From NCBI GenBank assembly GCA_018697195.1, contig JAGMWU010000028.1:1423344-1487343 (forward strand): a stretch of 64,000 nucleotides of DNA, given 5' to 3'. Position 1 is the first letter of the stretch; every line of letters starts with the position of its first letter. The position numbers and the translations under genes are program-made. The stretch is from Certhia americana (lineage: Eukaryota > Chordata > Aves > Passeriformes > Certhiidae). The notes under the pieces are model-generated. The model was not told the origin of the DNA and searched no databases. It saw nothing but the letters and a program-made list of their open reading frames with translations. Shown in pieces: positions 47,561-59,500 of the stretch.

Positions 47561-50220
47561 TAAAGCCAAAACAACAAGAGAATCTCCTGTGGTAAATGAC
47601 GGCTCAAAGGCACAATTCTGATGTCACCAGTGTGGCAGCTGTGTTTGCCTGCTGGGGACAGGGGGCTTTGCTTTGGGGGTGGGGTTGGTCTGGTGAGCAG
47701 TGATTTACACTCAGCACTTCTGGGCCCTCACTCATCGCCTCTGCTCCCTCAGCCCCTGTTTCCCGGGATTTCACCCCCTCTGGATGTGCCCTGGCACCTC
47801 CAGGACACAGCAAAGCATCCCCAGAGCCTGCACTGACCCCACAGCCTCAGACACCCCCATCCTCACCCCCACAAGCTTTTCCCTGTCTGTCCTTTTTTCT
47901 GTGCCTGTGTTCCCCCTGCCCAGAGGCCACCAGGGTCCCCAAGCACCCGCAGGGGGGAGCAGATTGGGCCATAAATCCCACGTTGGCTTTGTGGGGGCTG
48001 TGTCCCTGAGCAGACCCTCCTGAGGAATGACAAAGCCAGACAGGAGGGGCAGAGGGGCTGGGATTGCTCTCAAGGCTGGGGGTGGGTTCTGCCCTTTCTG
48101 CTCTTTAGAGCCCCCCAACAATAAGGATGAGTTATAAATCACCACTGAAGAGGCTCTGAGGTTTCTCCAGAGCTTTCCCCACAGGGATGACAAATAGCAA
48201 GCTTTTCCTGAAACACAACCTTTTGGGTTTTGGACCGAAATCCACCTTCCTGGCTCGCCCTGTCCCTGCTCTGTGCTGGCAGCCACCGGCAGGATCAGTG
48301 CCAGGAGCTGTGTCCCCCCTTCCCCGGAGCTGCTCATTCCCAGGGATGGCATTTCACAGGCCCGGCAGCGTTCTGAGAAAGAGTTAAGAGGGCAAAACAC
48401 AGCATTGTGATTATTGCTTCCTCCAGGCCTGGGACAAGGAAGAGGAGGGGAAGAACAGAGCCCAGCCACGAAAAGGCATTTCCCTGATAACAAACACCAT
48501 CACAGGAATTATGCACAAAATTTGTCCAGAGCCCAGATATTTGTTTATACAACACACACTGTGCAAAGCTCTCCCCCCTCACCTCCCTCCTGTGCACACA
48601 CATCCCAACAGGTCCAGAGAAACAGAAAATCCAGGCAGGGCCCTGTCCACATTTGGAGCTGCAGTTTGGAGGACAAGGACACAGCACAGCTGATGCCACC
48701 CCTGGTGTTGTCCCAGATTTGTTGGACAAGCCTGGACAAGTTGTGCTCCTCCATCCCCATCCCCGGGGGAGATCCAAAGCAGCACCACAGCTGTGGCTGT
48801 CACCCAGCTGTGCCTTACAGCTGGAGTCATTTAACCCAGCAACCCCACAGGGCTTCCACGAAAATCCATCCCCCAAGCTCGGACACCTCCGTGGCAGAAA
48901 TTAGACACCTTCTCCTTTGCCTGCGCTGACACTTGACACCTGCTCTCTGAGAAACCACAGCTGGCAGCGATTGAGCTTCGAGTGCACTGCTGTGAAATAG
49001 CTCATAAATTTCCTTGCTTGGAGAGGGGAGCTGGGCAAGGAGGACTTTATTCCCCAGGCAGTCCCCTGAGGACAGGCTGGAGGCTGGTGACAGCCTGATG
49101 TGCTGCAGCAGACCCTGATTTTCCTGGCTGCCTTGAAATCTGACACCGAGGGGAAATTTAACACTTCTGAAGTTTCATAGCTGGTTTAGTCAAGTTTTGG
49201 GGAGGCTCAGGTTCAGCCAAACCTGTGTAAACAGGTCATTGGCTTTGGGCAATGTTGAAAGAGGAAGAGTTGGATGGAGAGTTGTGTCTAACACAGCCTC
49301 CTGCTGCAGGGCCCAGCTGTTACAGCCATCATTCCAGTGGTGTTTCTCAAAATAATCCTCAAGGACCCCCAGAAATGGAATCCACAACCCCTCCAGGCAA
49401 TCTAGGTCAGTTTTATGTGCCTCAGAAAGTGCTTTTTCTGGTTTCCTACCTGAGTCCTGATGGACTGAGCTTTATCCACCTCTCCACCGGCGCACCTGAG
49501 CATCGTTTGATTATTCATGGACTTTATTCCCAACAAAATGGAATTTAATGGCTGCTGACCTTAGGTGCAAGCAGATTAAACGATGAAATGATTTGCCCAA
49601 GGCTAAGCAAAAGGTCCCAGTGGCAAGGCAGGGAGTTTTATCTCCCGAGCCTCAGCCCAGCACTGTGTCCCCAGGTGACATCCAGCTGCAGTTTATTACA
49701 AGAGAATATTACAGAGCAGCATGAGGGAGGATCACAGAGCGGCCACCGAACTGCAGGAGAAAAATAAGCAGCAGCTTCTCCTGGCCTCACTCCAAGCACA
49801 CCATAGGCAAGTGAAGAACCCCAGCTTCAAATTAAATGGGTCCCCAGCCACTCCATTAAACAGAAATCCTGCAACAGAACTCCTTTGGCTGTGCCAGCCC
49901 CTCACAGCGAGCTGTTCGTTATCCCCTCGCTCCCTCCGGCAGCCAGATGTATTTACACAGTAGCCACAGCGCTGTTACCTAAGTAAACCAGGAAATGGGA
50001 CATTTGTTAAAATCAGGTTCTGGGATGCTCAATCCCCAGCTGTGAGCACTGGATCTCTCTCAGCCAACGGGGCTGGAGCTGTGGGCACCTCTGGAGGGTT
50101 ACTGGTGGTGCTCCCTGCTGCTCCAGCACGGGGTTATCTCCTGGGATGAGCACCAAGCCAAGCCTGCACATCCCCAGGCCATGCTGCTGTCCATCCCTGC
50201 AGGGCAGCAGTGCCACAGCA

Positions 50221-50432
50221 CCCAGCAGGGTGGGCAGTGCAGGAACACCTGCAGGGAGAGGGGCATTCCTGCACCCAGCAGGGTGGGCAGTGCAGGAACA
50301 CCTGCAGGGAGAGGGGCATTCCTGCACCCAGCAGGGTGGGCAGTGCAGGTACACCTGCAGGGAGAGGGGCATTCCTGCACCCAGCAGGGTGGGCAGTGCA
50401 GGAACACCTGCAGGGAGAGGGGCATTCCTGCT
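50221..50432. repeat. 53-bp tandem repeat, four near-identical copies
   Basis: Copies start at 50221, 50274, 50327 and 50380 with exact 53-base spacing. Each contains CCCAGCAGGGTGGGCAGTGC and CACCTGCAGGGAGAGGGGCA. Copies differ by about one or two bases, indicating a recent expansion or strong homogenisation. Open frames across it on both strands are artefacts. Confidence 0.93.
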
Positions 50433-53400
50433 CCGTGCCCAGCACCTGCTCCCTCCTTCCCTCCACCGCCCGGCTGCCAGTCCCAACGCCAGCATTCCCA
50501 CCACAAACAGGGGAGGAATTGTCACCCAGGTGCCACTGTGGGGTCACGAGGATTTGGGAAGGTGGAGCACGACTGCAAAAGCCCTTAAATGAACAGGAAA
50601 AGCAAAGCAGACACATGATGCAGGACGGGGGCTACACAGCACTGAAGAACCCTTCAGGGCTTGTGAAGAAGCCCCTGTCAGGCCTGTCCTGCTCAAGGGT
50701 GGGCTGGGAGCTGCAACCACCACCAGCTTCAGCAGCCACACCAAGGAAATGCCTTTACCCCCCAAAGCCTCCTTGCCTGGGCTGGCTGCCCTTCCAAGGG
50801 CATCCCTCGGGAGCTTGATTCTGTTTTTGACAGAGTTTCAAGGTGCTTGAACCCTTGAAAGGGTAAGAGAGCTCCATCCCTGCCCAGTCTGCTCCACCCT
50901 GCACGAGAAGTGGCCACCACAGAGCTCAGAACCACAGGCACAGAGCTCAGAACCACGGGGATGGTGCCTGGCCAAGGGCAGGGTCCCTCCATGGCCTGGC
51001 AGTCGGTGTCTGGGGGGCTCCCAGGTGTCCCCAGCCTCATGGCCTGAGGTCCAGGCAAGGATCCCAAAGCCTGGAGCCATCTCCCCTCTGTGCCACCAGC
51101 AGCTGAATGTCATCCTCTCATCTCCAGAGTGCTGGGACATCAATGTCTCCTTGAGAAAGTGGCTCCTTCACACTCATGTGCTCCCTGCTCCTCTGCCCTG
51201 CTTTTCAATTTCAGAGCTCTGGCAGATCTCTGATTAATTCAAGCCTGTTTAATAACCCTTCTGTTTAGATGAAACGAGCTGTCTTGTTTTCTTTATTTTT
51301 AACACTAACTCTCGTTTCTTTGCTAAGGATCTCTGTCATTTAAAAACTTCTCTCTCTCCAACCAAGCTGATAATAAGATGGAGAAAGCAGCTGCTGAAGT
51401 CCACATCTGACATCAGCCAGACGGTCTGAGGCTAAAGAGGGGCTGGACACTTTGATGGATGAGATATCCCAAAAGCCTGAGCAAAATCAGGAACTCTACA
51501 AATCCCTGTGTAGCTCAGAGCAGAGCACAAACACCGTGGGGACAATGTGGGTGACAGGAGAGGAGGCTCAGGAGCTGCAGCCCCCACACTCCTCACCCAG
51601 GAAGGGTCAACGTGTTTCTGCCTGTGGGGAAGAAAAATATCCCCTAAAAGCCCCTGGAAGCTGCTGCTGCTCAGGCTGTGTCCCACACTGTGCCCCAGGC
51701 GTGGCAATCCATTGGCCATGGGCTGCTCCAGCTGCTCCCAGCCTTGGCACGGCGTCCACAGCCTCTCCCTGCTCCTGTGGGTCCCACCTTCCCTTGTCAC
51801 CTGCTCTGCTGTGACATCCTCATCCCACAGGGTCCTGGGGCACCGTGCCCACTGCCCAGTCTGGCCTTTTCCCTCCCAGCCCCTGCCCATCCCACCCAGA
51901 GCCCACCAGGGGTGACAGCCACACCGGGAATTCTGAGGGGAGCAGAGCCGGAGCCTCTCAGCTGCTCCCGCCTCGCTGAATTTCAAAGCTGCACTTGTCT
52001 GGAGAGCAACTGAGTCACTTCCTCCCCACATCAGCCTGTCAGACGGGCTCCAGCCATGCCCGGAAAACAATAAATCCTTCAAGGACGTGTGGGGCCATAT
52101 TTCACAGGGATGCAGAGAGCCTGCCTGCCCCGAGAGCCCCTCAGCACCTCCAGATCCAGCTCTGCTCCAGGGACATGTCCCAACCTGGCCCCAGGCTCGT
52201 CCCAGCTGTCCCCAAATCCCCAGGGCACTGCTTTGGATGGAGCAGCATGGTGATCAAAGCCACCCTCTCACTCCTGAGGGGACACATCACCAAGAACTGA
52301 CCCCAGAATTTCCTGGATTCCGTAAAATACACAGAGGATCTCACAGGGAGAGAAGCTACGGCTGAATTCGGGGCAGGACTTTGTTGACAAACCCAAGGCC
52401 ACATCACAAAAGGAGTTTCCTCCAAAAACACAACAAAACAACTTGTGAGAGCCAGAGCACCACACTCAGCTGGTTCAATTTTACAAATTCCCCCTTTACA
52501 ACCACAAACTGCTCCTCCAGATCCCCAAAACATTCCTACGAGGCTCAAGGATTGGGGGGGGCAAAGCCAAAACTCAACAATTGGAGCTGTCTCTAGCCCA
52601 AAACCTGTGGAACTTTCACCAAAACAACCCAGCTGAGACGCTTGGCCAAAAACAACCTCTCAGAGATTCCTCTCTGAGGAAAACTGGTGATTTTGGAAAA
52701 TCCAGGAGCGCTCAAGTGCTGCTCCCTTTGTCTTTTTTTGAAGCCAGAAGCAAAGACCAACTGAGTTACATTAAGGATCACAAGAGTTCTCACCAAATGA
52801 TCCCAGATAGATGAAAACAAATTCAATGACAAGGAAATTAATATGAGATCCCCTTCAGTAACACGATGGCTAAAGCAGATAATCAGCACAAGTGTCATGT
52901 TTATAATGGGAATTTGCAGAGAATGAAGCAGGAATTCGCAGGGATGAACAAATGAGCCAATATTCTGCTTCTTCTCGTGTTAAAATTTGCAGTTTGGGAT
53001 AAAAAATAATGTTGTTCTTTTTAAAATCTTGGGAGGAGAAGGAAATTAGGCCAAAATTGTTTGGTTTCCACTAGATCTTGGCAGTTCAGAGGGTGTGAGA
53101 GCAGGTTCTGCTGGGGCAGGTGAGCTGCCCTAAGCCCTGTGCCAGCAGGACTCACCCCCAGGGAGAGCATTCCTTTATTAAAAGTCAATTAAATCTCATC
53201 TCAATGACAGGATTGACACGGAGCTCATTGGTACAAGTCGGTGAAGCAGTGAATGGGTAAAATCCAACCCAGTCAGAATTCACAGTCAGAAGTGAAAAAA
53301 CCCCTCTGGAAATTCACAGCAATTCCCCCCAGCCTGTCCCTCCTGAGGTCAAACCTCCCAGTGACCCCGCACCCGGGGCTGAGCTAATTTCTATCTCTTT

Positions 53401-54149
53401 TCTTTTTTAAACCAAGTTATACAACACCCTTGGAACTCCTCACAAGAGCCTCTGCTTTTGTTTCTCTCTGAGAGTTTGTTCTGGCACTGCTGAGCTGAGC
53501 CGCGGCCACCTCGACTCCAGAGAATTCATCTGGTGGAACCGATGGGACCGACTTGTCCCTGTCACACAGAACTTGTCCCTGTCACACAATTCCTGCCCTG
53601 AAAAGCAGAGTTACACAAGCTCTTGTAGCAGCACCTCATTATGGCCCGGGGGACAAGTGAGGGGCTGCTGCCTCTCTGTCCCTGCGAGTTTGGCCCGAGC
53701 TCCTCGGTTGCCATGAGATTTTTAAAGACAGTCTGGACCTGTCACCACTGAGCAGGCTTTGAACACAATTCCTGCTCCAGGACGATCCTCAGCTGCCAGG
53801 GGAGCCAAACACTCCAGGAGAGGGCTGGTCCTCACTGCTGCTGGAATTAACTCCTTGAGAACTGCGAGGAAACGTCACAAGTGGGACAGGGAGAACCTGC
53901 AGCGCCCCTTCTGCTGCCACAGCATCTCCCAGCCAAGCAAACTGCTGGGGATGTTTTCCCATCTGGCCTTCCTCGCAACGGATGATGTCTCTGATGTTAA
54001 ATTCATTTGGAAATCCAGAAGGGCAGACAGCAAAATCAGGAGTTTTGGAAGGTTTAAGGCAAACACAAAAGCGTTTCTGATTCCGAGGTAGACTTTGAAA
54101 AGCTCTTCCTGTTAGTTTGCTTACTCTGTTTTGTTATATTTTTTAATTA

Positions 54150-54268
54150 CAGAATGGTTTGGGTTGGAAGGGACCTTAAATCTCATCCAGTTCCAACCCC
54201 CTGCTATGGGCAGGGACATCTCCCAGTGTCCCAGGTTACTCCAAGGTCTTGGACACCTCCAGGGAAGG
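54150..54268 (-). mobile_element. CR1 LINE fragment (antisense half of a back-to-back pair)
   Basis: GAATGGTTTGGGTTGGAAGG, then GACCTTAAATCTCATCCAGT and CCCTGCTATGGGCAGGGACA. This is a typical reverse-complement CR1 3' end, truncated at about 54268, where a sense-oriented tail begins immediately. Confidence 0.88.
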
Positions 54269-54312
54269 GACCTTTAAGGTCCTTTCCAACCAAACCATTC
54301 CACCGTTCTATG
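54269..54312 (+). mobile_element. CR1 LINE tail (sense half of a back-to-back pair)
   Basis: GACCTTTAAGGTCCTTTCCA, then ACCAAACCATTCCACCGTTC and TATG is a CR1 3' tail in sense orientation. Its reverse complement pairs with 54152-54180, giving inverted arms of about 29 bases separated by about 90 bases. Confidence 0.75.
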
Positions 54313-57300
54313 TTTTAACTTCAGTGTAGATTTCAAACCTGTGAAATGGCATATTTTAAGCCCAAGAATAATCGAGGCAGTTAGGAAACCTCCAGGCACG
54401 CTCCCTTTTCCTCCCCACCTCTTCACACTTCCATTAAAAATCAAAAGGAAATTCACAGGCTGTTATTTTTTTTCTTTTTTTGTGTTCAAATAACATTCCA
54501 GGCTGTGACATAAGCCAGCAAAGACAGGAAATATGATCATGAGGGCAAAGCTCCATCCTCTGCTCCTGTCACTGCGACTTTTTGGGGACTTGGCAAATGA
54601 CTGAGTAGAGGAGACAGCCGGCGTGTTTTATGGAGTTGAACTGTAACATCCCTGTTCCTCAGCCAGCTCCCCGTTCCTCTGCTCTGACACCAATAAATCT
54701 GCTCAGGCACAGGGAACAAAGCTCTTCACACGAGCTGGCCACACGTGAACCCCTCATATTTGGCTACCTGGGCAAGCACCCAGCCCCTGGGCTCTGCTGT
54801 GTGGAAAAGTTCCCCCCCAAAATGGGAAAATGTTGATTTCAGTACCATCACCTGGGGGGTTTAACCCAGCCACCAACACACTCACATTCACCACAGCTTT
54901 CCCAGCTGCCAATTCCCAGAATCTCAGCCTCCCATCCCAAGGGGGGAAATTGCCACTTTGGGCTGGAAGGGAAACCCTGCCAAGGCAAACGCAGAAATCG
55001 CCGCGCAAATCCAAACAACTCAAAACCTCCTTTCAAGGGTGTCCAAGAATTTAACCTCAAAAGCTCAGAGCACAAACTCACTTTTCGGAAGCTCATTCCC
55101 AGGTGAACAAAGCAAAGCAGGGAGACTCAGGAACACCTGGAAAACACCTCCAGATTTCCACCCTTCTCTTGCTGGACGCCCAGTGCCCTCCAGTGCACGA
55201 GAGATGGCCGCGGGCTCCCAGCCGCTGACAGAACCACCACGGAGGGAGAGCTGCACATGAATCTCCCTGGGAGGAATCTGTTCCCAGGCTGGAAATGACA
55301 GGAGGAACTTCTTCCACGCTGAGTCAGGGAGTGAGGGCGGCTGCGGGGCCGTGGTGGCTGCGCTTCCTCCCCGGCGCGCGTCAGGAGCCGGCGGCAGAGC
55401 CAGCGCTGCCTCGCAGCTTTCCTGTTTTCCTGAGCCTTCCCAGACAGGGAAATGGGGCTCCAGAGCCTGACACGGCGGGGGTTAAACTGCTGGTGTGTAA
55501 ATGCTGTCAGGAACTGCAAGGAAAATGAGCTGTTTGCTTCAAGCTGTGCTGGTCTGCACCAGGAGCGGCCTCTCCAAGGACTGTCGCTCTCCCATCCACC
55601 GCCCCTTCGGTAGGAAAATGGGATTAGATTTGCCTGTGCATCCCAAGGGCTTCCCCACATATCCCAGCATTCCCACTGCTGATCCCCATGCATGAGTGGA
55701 GCCCAGGGCAGGTGGGAGTCGCTGGTCCAGCTCTGGGAGAGCCCTACCAGCCCCTGCAGGTCACACAGAGAGGCAGAGGCTGGACCTGCACTGAGCTCTC
55801 CCGACCTGTGCCCCTTTTCCTGTTCCACTCTCCTGCTCACAGGGATTATTCTGGGTGTGGGTTCCCACAGAGGCTCCTGTCAGAGCAGCACCTACCCCCA
55901 GGATCTGGCTGGGCTGTGGCACAGGGATGGTGTTGGTGTCTGTCACACTCACAGGGAGAGCTCAGGGTGCTCCCCAGCGCTGACCCAACACCCACTCACT
56001 GTACTCGGGGCAGCCAGGCCTGATCCTGCCCTTCCCTTCCAGCTCCAGCTGAGACACTGAGCTTGTGTTCCAGCCCTGAGCCCCTCAGAGCCCCCCTCAG
56101 AGCCCCCTGCTCCCAGCACAGCCCCGGGGAGGCAGCAGCAGCAGCAGGAGGAGGAGAGGTGAGAGGTCAGGGCAATATTTACTCAGACATCACCTTTCAC
56201 TTTTATGAAGTGGGGAAACAGTGCTGGAGCAGGAAAAGGGCTGCGAGGGACGTTCCTGCCTGGGAAGCTGCTGCCACAGAGAGCACAGCACAGAGCTGGC
56301 TCCAGGGAGCCACGGCCTGGCTGGGACAGGACTCCCCAATCCCACCCAGGGCTGGGGCTGAGCTCCCAGGCTCCATCTGGGAATGGCTGGACAGGCAGGA
56401 GCTCTGCAGGAGCTCTTCAGGTGGTGCCCAGGCACTCAGGAGCCCTTGGCACAGCGGGATTGCACATTGAGATTTTTAGGAACTCGCAGGTGACATGGGA
56501 CACGGAGCAGAGTGAGCATGGGATCAGCCGGATGACAGAACTTCTACAGGGAAAACTCTTGGAAGTACCTTCAGCAAGTGGGGAGATGGAGCTGAGTGTG
56601 CCCCTAACAGGGAGCTGGGGCAGGGCAGCAGTGGCAGCCCTGGCAGGGCTCTCCCAGGCTCATTCTTCCCTTCGGAGATCATCTGGATTTTTTTATAACG
56701 TGACTCTGATGCCTTTTATCTCCAGCTCTGAATGCAATTTTAGCCCAGGCAAAGCGGGATTAAATGTTCGGTGTAGGATACATTTATCTCGCCTTCCACT
56801 CCCCCCTGCCCGCCCTTCCAGGTCGATTTCAGCCAAAGAGAAACTGAGATTACGGAGGGGGAAACATGAGATGGGATCTCTGTGATGAGGAGGGGAGGGC
56901 TCCTCTTTCCCAGCGCCCCATCCCTGACAGCTCCACCCCTGCAGCATCCCGGTACCCGGACGCAGGGATGATCAGAATTCCCATTCCAACCCGGCCGGGA
57001 GCGCACAGCTCTTGAGGTCCATCGCTGGCTGACACGTGTTGTACTGCTGTGCTTGGGAGAGCTGCGCTTTCTCGGGAATGTGCCGCTGGAGCAGCCTTGC
57101 CCGGACACAGAGGAGCCACGGACATGAACAAGGAGCGAGGACACACGGCCACAGCCAACCTGGATCAGCCGGGAATGTCCAAAAAGCACCAAAGCCCCAT
57201 TATGTGCCCCCTCCAGTGCTGTGTCGGGTCAGAGTTCCAGCCCCTGAACCCCATCTCCACCGGCCAGAGGCTGCAGCTCAGCACGGCTTTGCTCCTTGCT

Positions 57301-57649
57301 GGGTTTATGCTCGGTTTTTAGTTGGATCCAGAGGACCCCTCTAGTGGGATGAGGAGGAATTTCAAGCCCACATCCCACCCCCAAATTCCACTCGGTGCTG
57401 GTTGTGGGGTTCAGGGTGGGTGCTGGGCTGCCAAGGGGAGCAGGCTCCGGAGTTCCTCAGCCCATTTTGCCGTTTTCCCATTGGAGGTGAAGCCAAAACC
57501 AGGCTGCAGTGTGGATGCCGGGGGGACAGCGCAGGTGGGGAGAACCGGAGAAAAGAGAAACACTACCCAGACATGAGGCTAAATCCCTCCAAAGCCGCAC
57601 AAGGAGGTGACTCCCACCAACAAAACCCCTCTGGCAGTAAGGGGTGACC

Positions 57650-58060
57650 CGGCCCGCGTGTGTCACAGCGCTGCTGGAGGTGGCAGGGCCACCCTGTGAG
57701 TGTGGGGACGCGGCCCGTGTCCCTGCCGGCAGCACCCCGCAGTAAATCCATTTATTTTCACTGCAGACGGCGGCTCGCAGCACGAGCCCCGGGCGGCCCA
57801 AGGACAGCGCGTTGCCCTCAATTCCACTTTTGTTCGTTCCTGCTCCTCCTTCGAGCCGCGGCTCCCCCAGCGCCGCCCGTGCGCACGGAGCGCCCGCGGT
57901 GCCCTCGCCCTGCCCGCGCACGGAGGGGGCACCCAGCGAGCGCAGCGGACCCCGGGGATGCTCCGGGGGGACACCGACACTTCAGCTCCGTCCGATGCAA
58001 CCCCGTGGCTCAGCCCGGGAGGAGTCGGGAGCACCTTTTCCCCCCTGCCCTCCCCTTTGC
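57650..58060. promoter_or_regulatory. Second, smaller CpG-rich block within intron 1
   Basis: CpG-dense sequence with many CGCG, GCCGC and GGCGGC-type words, about 3.2 kb downstream (in gene direction) of the main island. It could be an intronic CpG island, an alternative promoter or an enhancer. I found no strong minus-strand splice donor in it, which argues against a simple alternative first exon for PLXNA2. Confidence 0.4.
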
Positions 58061-58659
58061 TGTTGTGGCGGTGGCCTCCCAGCCAAGCTGGTTAAGAGAT
58101 TAACACTCTAAAAACCACATTTACTCTAATTAGCCATGAAATCTTTGTAACTAAGTGAAAAAATGTTTCCCTTGAGGGATTTTTGTCCATTCATCACTGT
58201 TTGAATTGCCGGGAAGGGGGGGTGGGGAAGAGAAAAGAGGGGGGGACGAGGAAAAAAAAAAAAAAACCTCAGATCTAATGAATTAATAGCAGAATGCCCT
58301 GGGGGAGCAGCGGCTCCTCCACAGCACGGGCACAGCAAAGGGGGCTTTTCACAGCTCGCCGAAGGGACGCTGCTGAATTATTTCGAGTTAACAGACTGTA
58401 ACAGCTCTGCTCCCGTTTGAGCCGGGCAGCTTGGCCAGCGCTCCGCTCCTCCCTTCCCTTCCCGTCCCTTCCCTTCCACAGGGGACGGACAGACGGACGC
58501 TGTGCCCGGCCAGCTGGGTGCCCCTGCCCTGCAGACAGCCGGGGGGGGGACACACACACAGGGCACTGCTGGCAGCACCACCAGTGCCCCCAGTTCCTGT
58601 TGTACCGGGAAAAAACATTTCAGAGTTAGGTGGGAGGGGAGGCAGAGAATCTTGCCACA

Positions 58660-58830
58660 ACTTAGGCCCATAAATATTTCATATCGCTGGAAGAAGAACG
58701 ATTATATTCCTGCCAGCACTTTTCTTGTGTATTTTAAATGTGTCACCGCCTTCTACTTTCTCCCCCGTTTGTGTTTCTTGTAACAGGCCCATGAAATAAA
58801 GATTAGCTGAATAATCAAGAGTGTTTAGAA
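58660..58830. promoter_or_regulatory. Candidate regulatory block in intron 1 near the promoter
   Basis: AT-rich, non-repetitive sequence with CATAAATATTTCATATCGC, GATTATATTCC and ATTAGCTGAATAATCAAG, lying about 3 kb downstream of the promoter island in gene direction. Assigned by composition only. Confidence 0.22.
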
Positions 58831-59248
58831 ATGTGAAGGGGCCTGTCTCAGGAGCACTGCATGCTCAGGTTCATCTTTTTCCAGGGTTTTTTTCCCCACT
58901 TTTTTTTTTTAAGGGAGGCAGATGGGGGAGCGCGGCTTTCTCGGGGTGGGAGCGGGAGGGAGCGGAGCCTGAGCCCGGGGCTGGGGAGAGCGGCGAGCAC
59001 GCAGTGCCCCGTCAGAAATGACAGGCTCAGCACCGTGAGGAGCAGGGGGGCACTCTCCCCCATTACATATTTATCGTTCAGGCTGCAGAGGGGCCAATTA
59101 AAACGGCTTGATCACCGCCGCGTTCGAGCAGCCGCGGATGTGCTGGGAGAGGAGGGATGAGAGGGGCAGGTGCGCACATCGCTGTTGGGATGTGGTGCAG
59201 TCCCTTCTCCGAGAGCCACAAACCAGCCTCAGGGAGCGAATGTGAGAG

Positions 59249-59500
59249 CATCCCTGCGTGAATAAAAGTGCTTCTGCTACCCCCGGATCATCCCTCAGTG
59301 AGCAAAGGTGCCCCTGCTCCTCCAGGAAAGCATCCCTGGGTGAACAAAAGTGCCCCTGCTCCTCCAGGAGAGCATCCCTCGGTGAATAAAGGTCCCCCTG
59401 CTCCTCCAGGAGAGCATCCCTGGGTGAATAAAAGTGCCCCTGCTCCCCCAGGATCATCTCTGGGTGAACAAAGGTGCCCCTGCTCCCCCAGCAGAGCATC
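59249..59500. repeat. 40-42-bp minisatellite, about six copies
   Basis: Units begin at 59249, 59289, 59331, 59373, 59415 and 59455 with CATCCCTGGGTGAATAAAAG followed by TGCCCCTGCTCC. A 42-base period is a multiple of three, so one frame on each strand stays open by chance. Confidence 0.9.

Noticed and set aside
47771..48493. 240-codon minus-strand frame on the same strand as PLXNA2
   Set aside because: Within intron 1, with no similarity to plexins or any family that I recognise, and no start or splice context better than chance.
50013..50818. Several frames of 135-202 codons with Cys-rich repeats
   Set aside because: They arise from the 53-bp tandem repeat and are present on both strands.
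55127..56885. Frames of 226-237 codons on both strands
   Set aside because: Low-complexity, Ser/Arg/Pro-rich composition and overlapping opposite-strand frames indicate chance openness.
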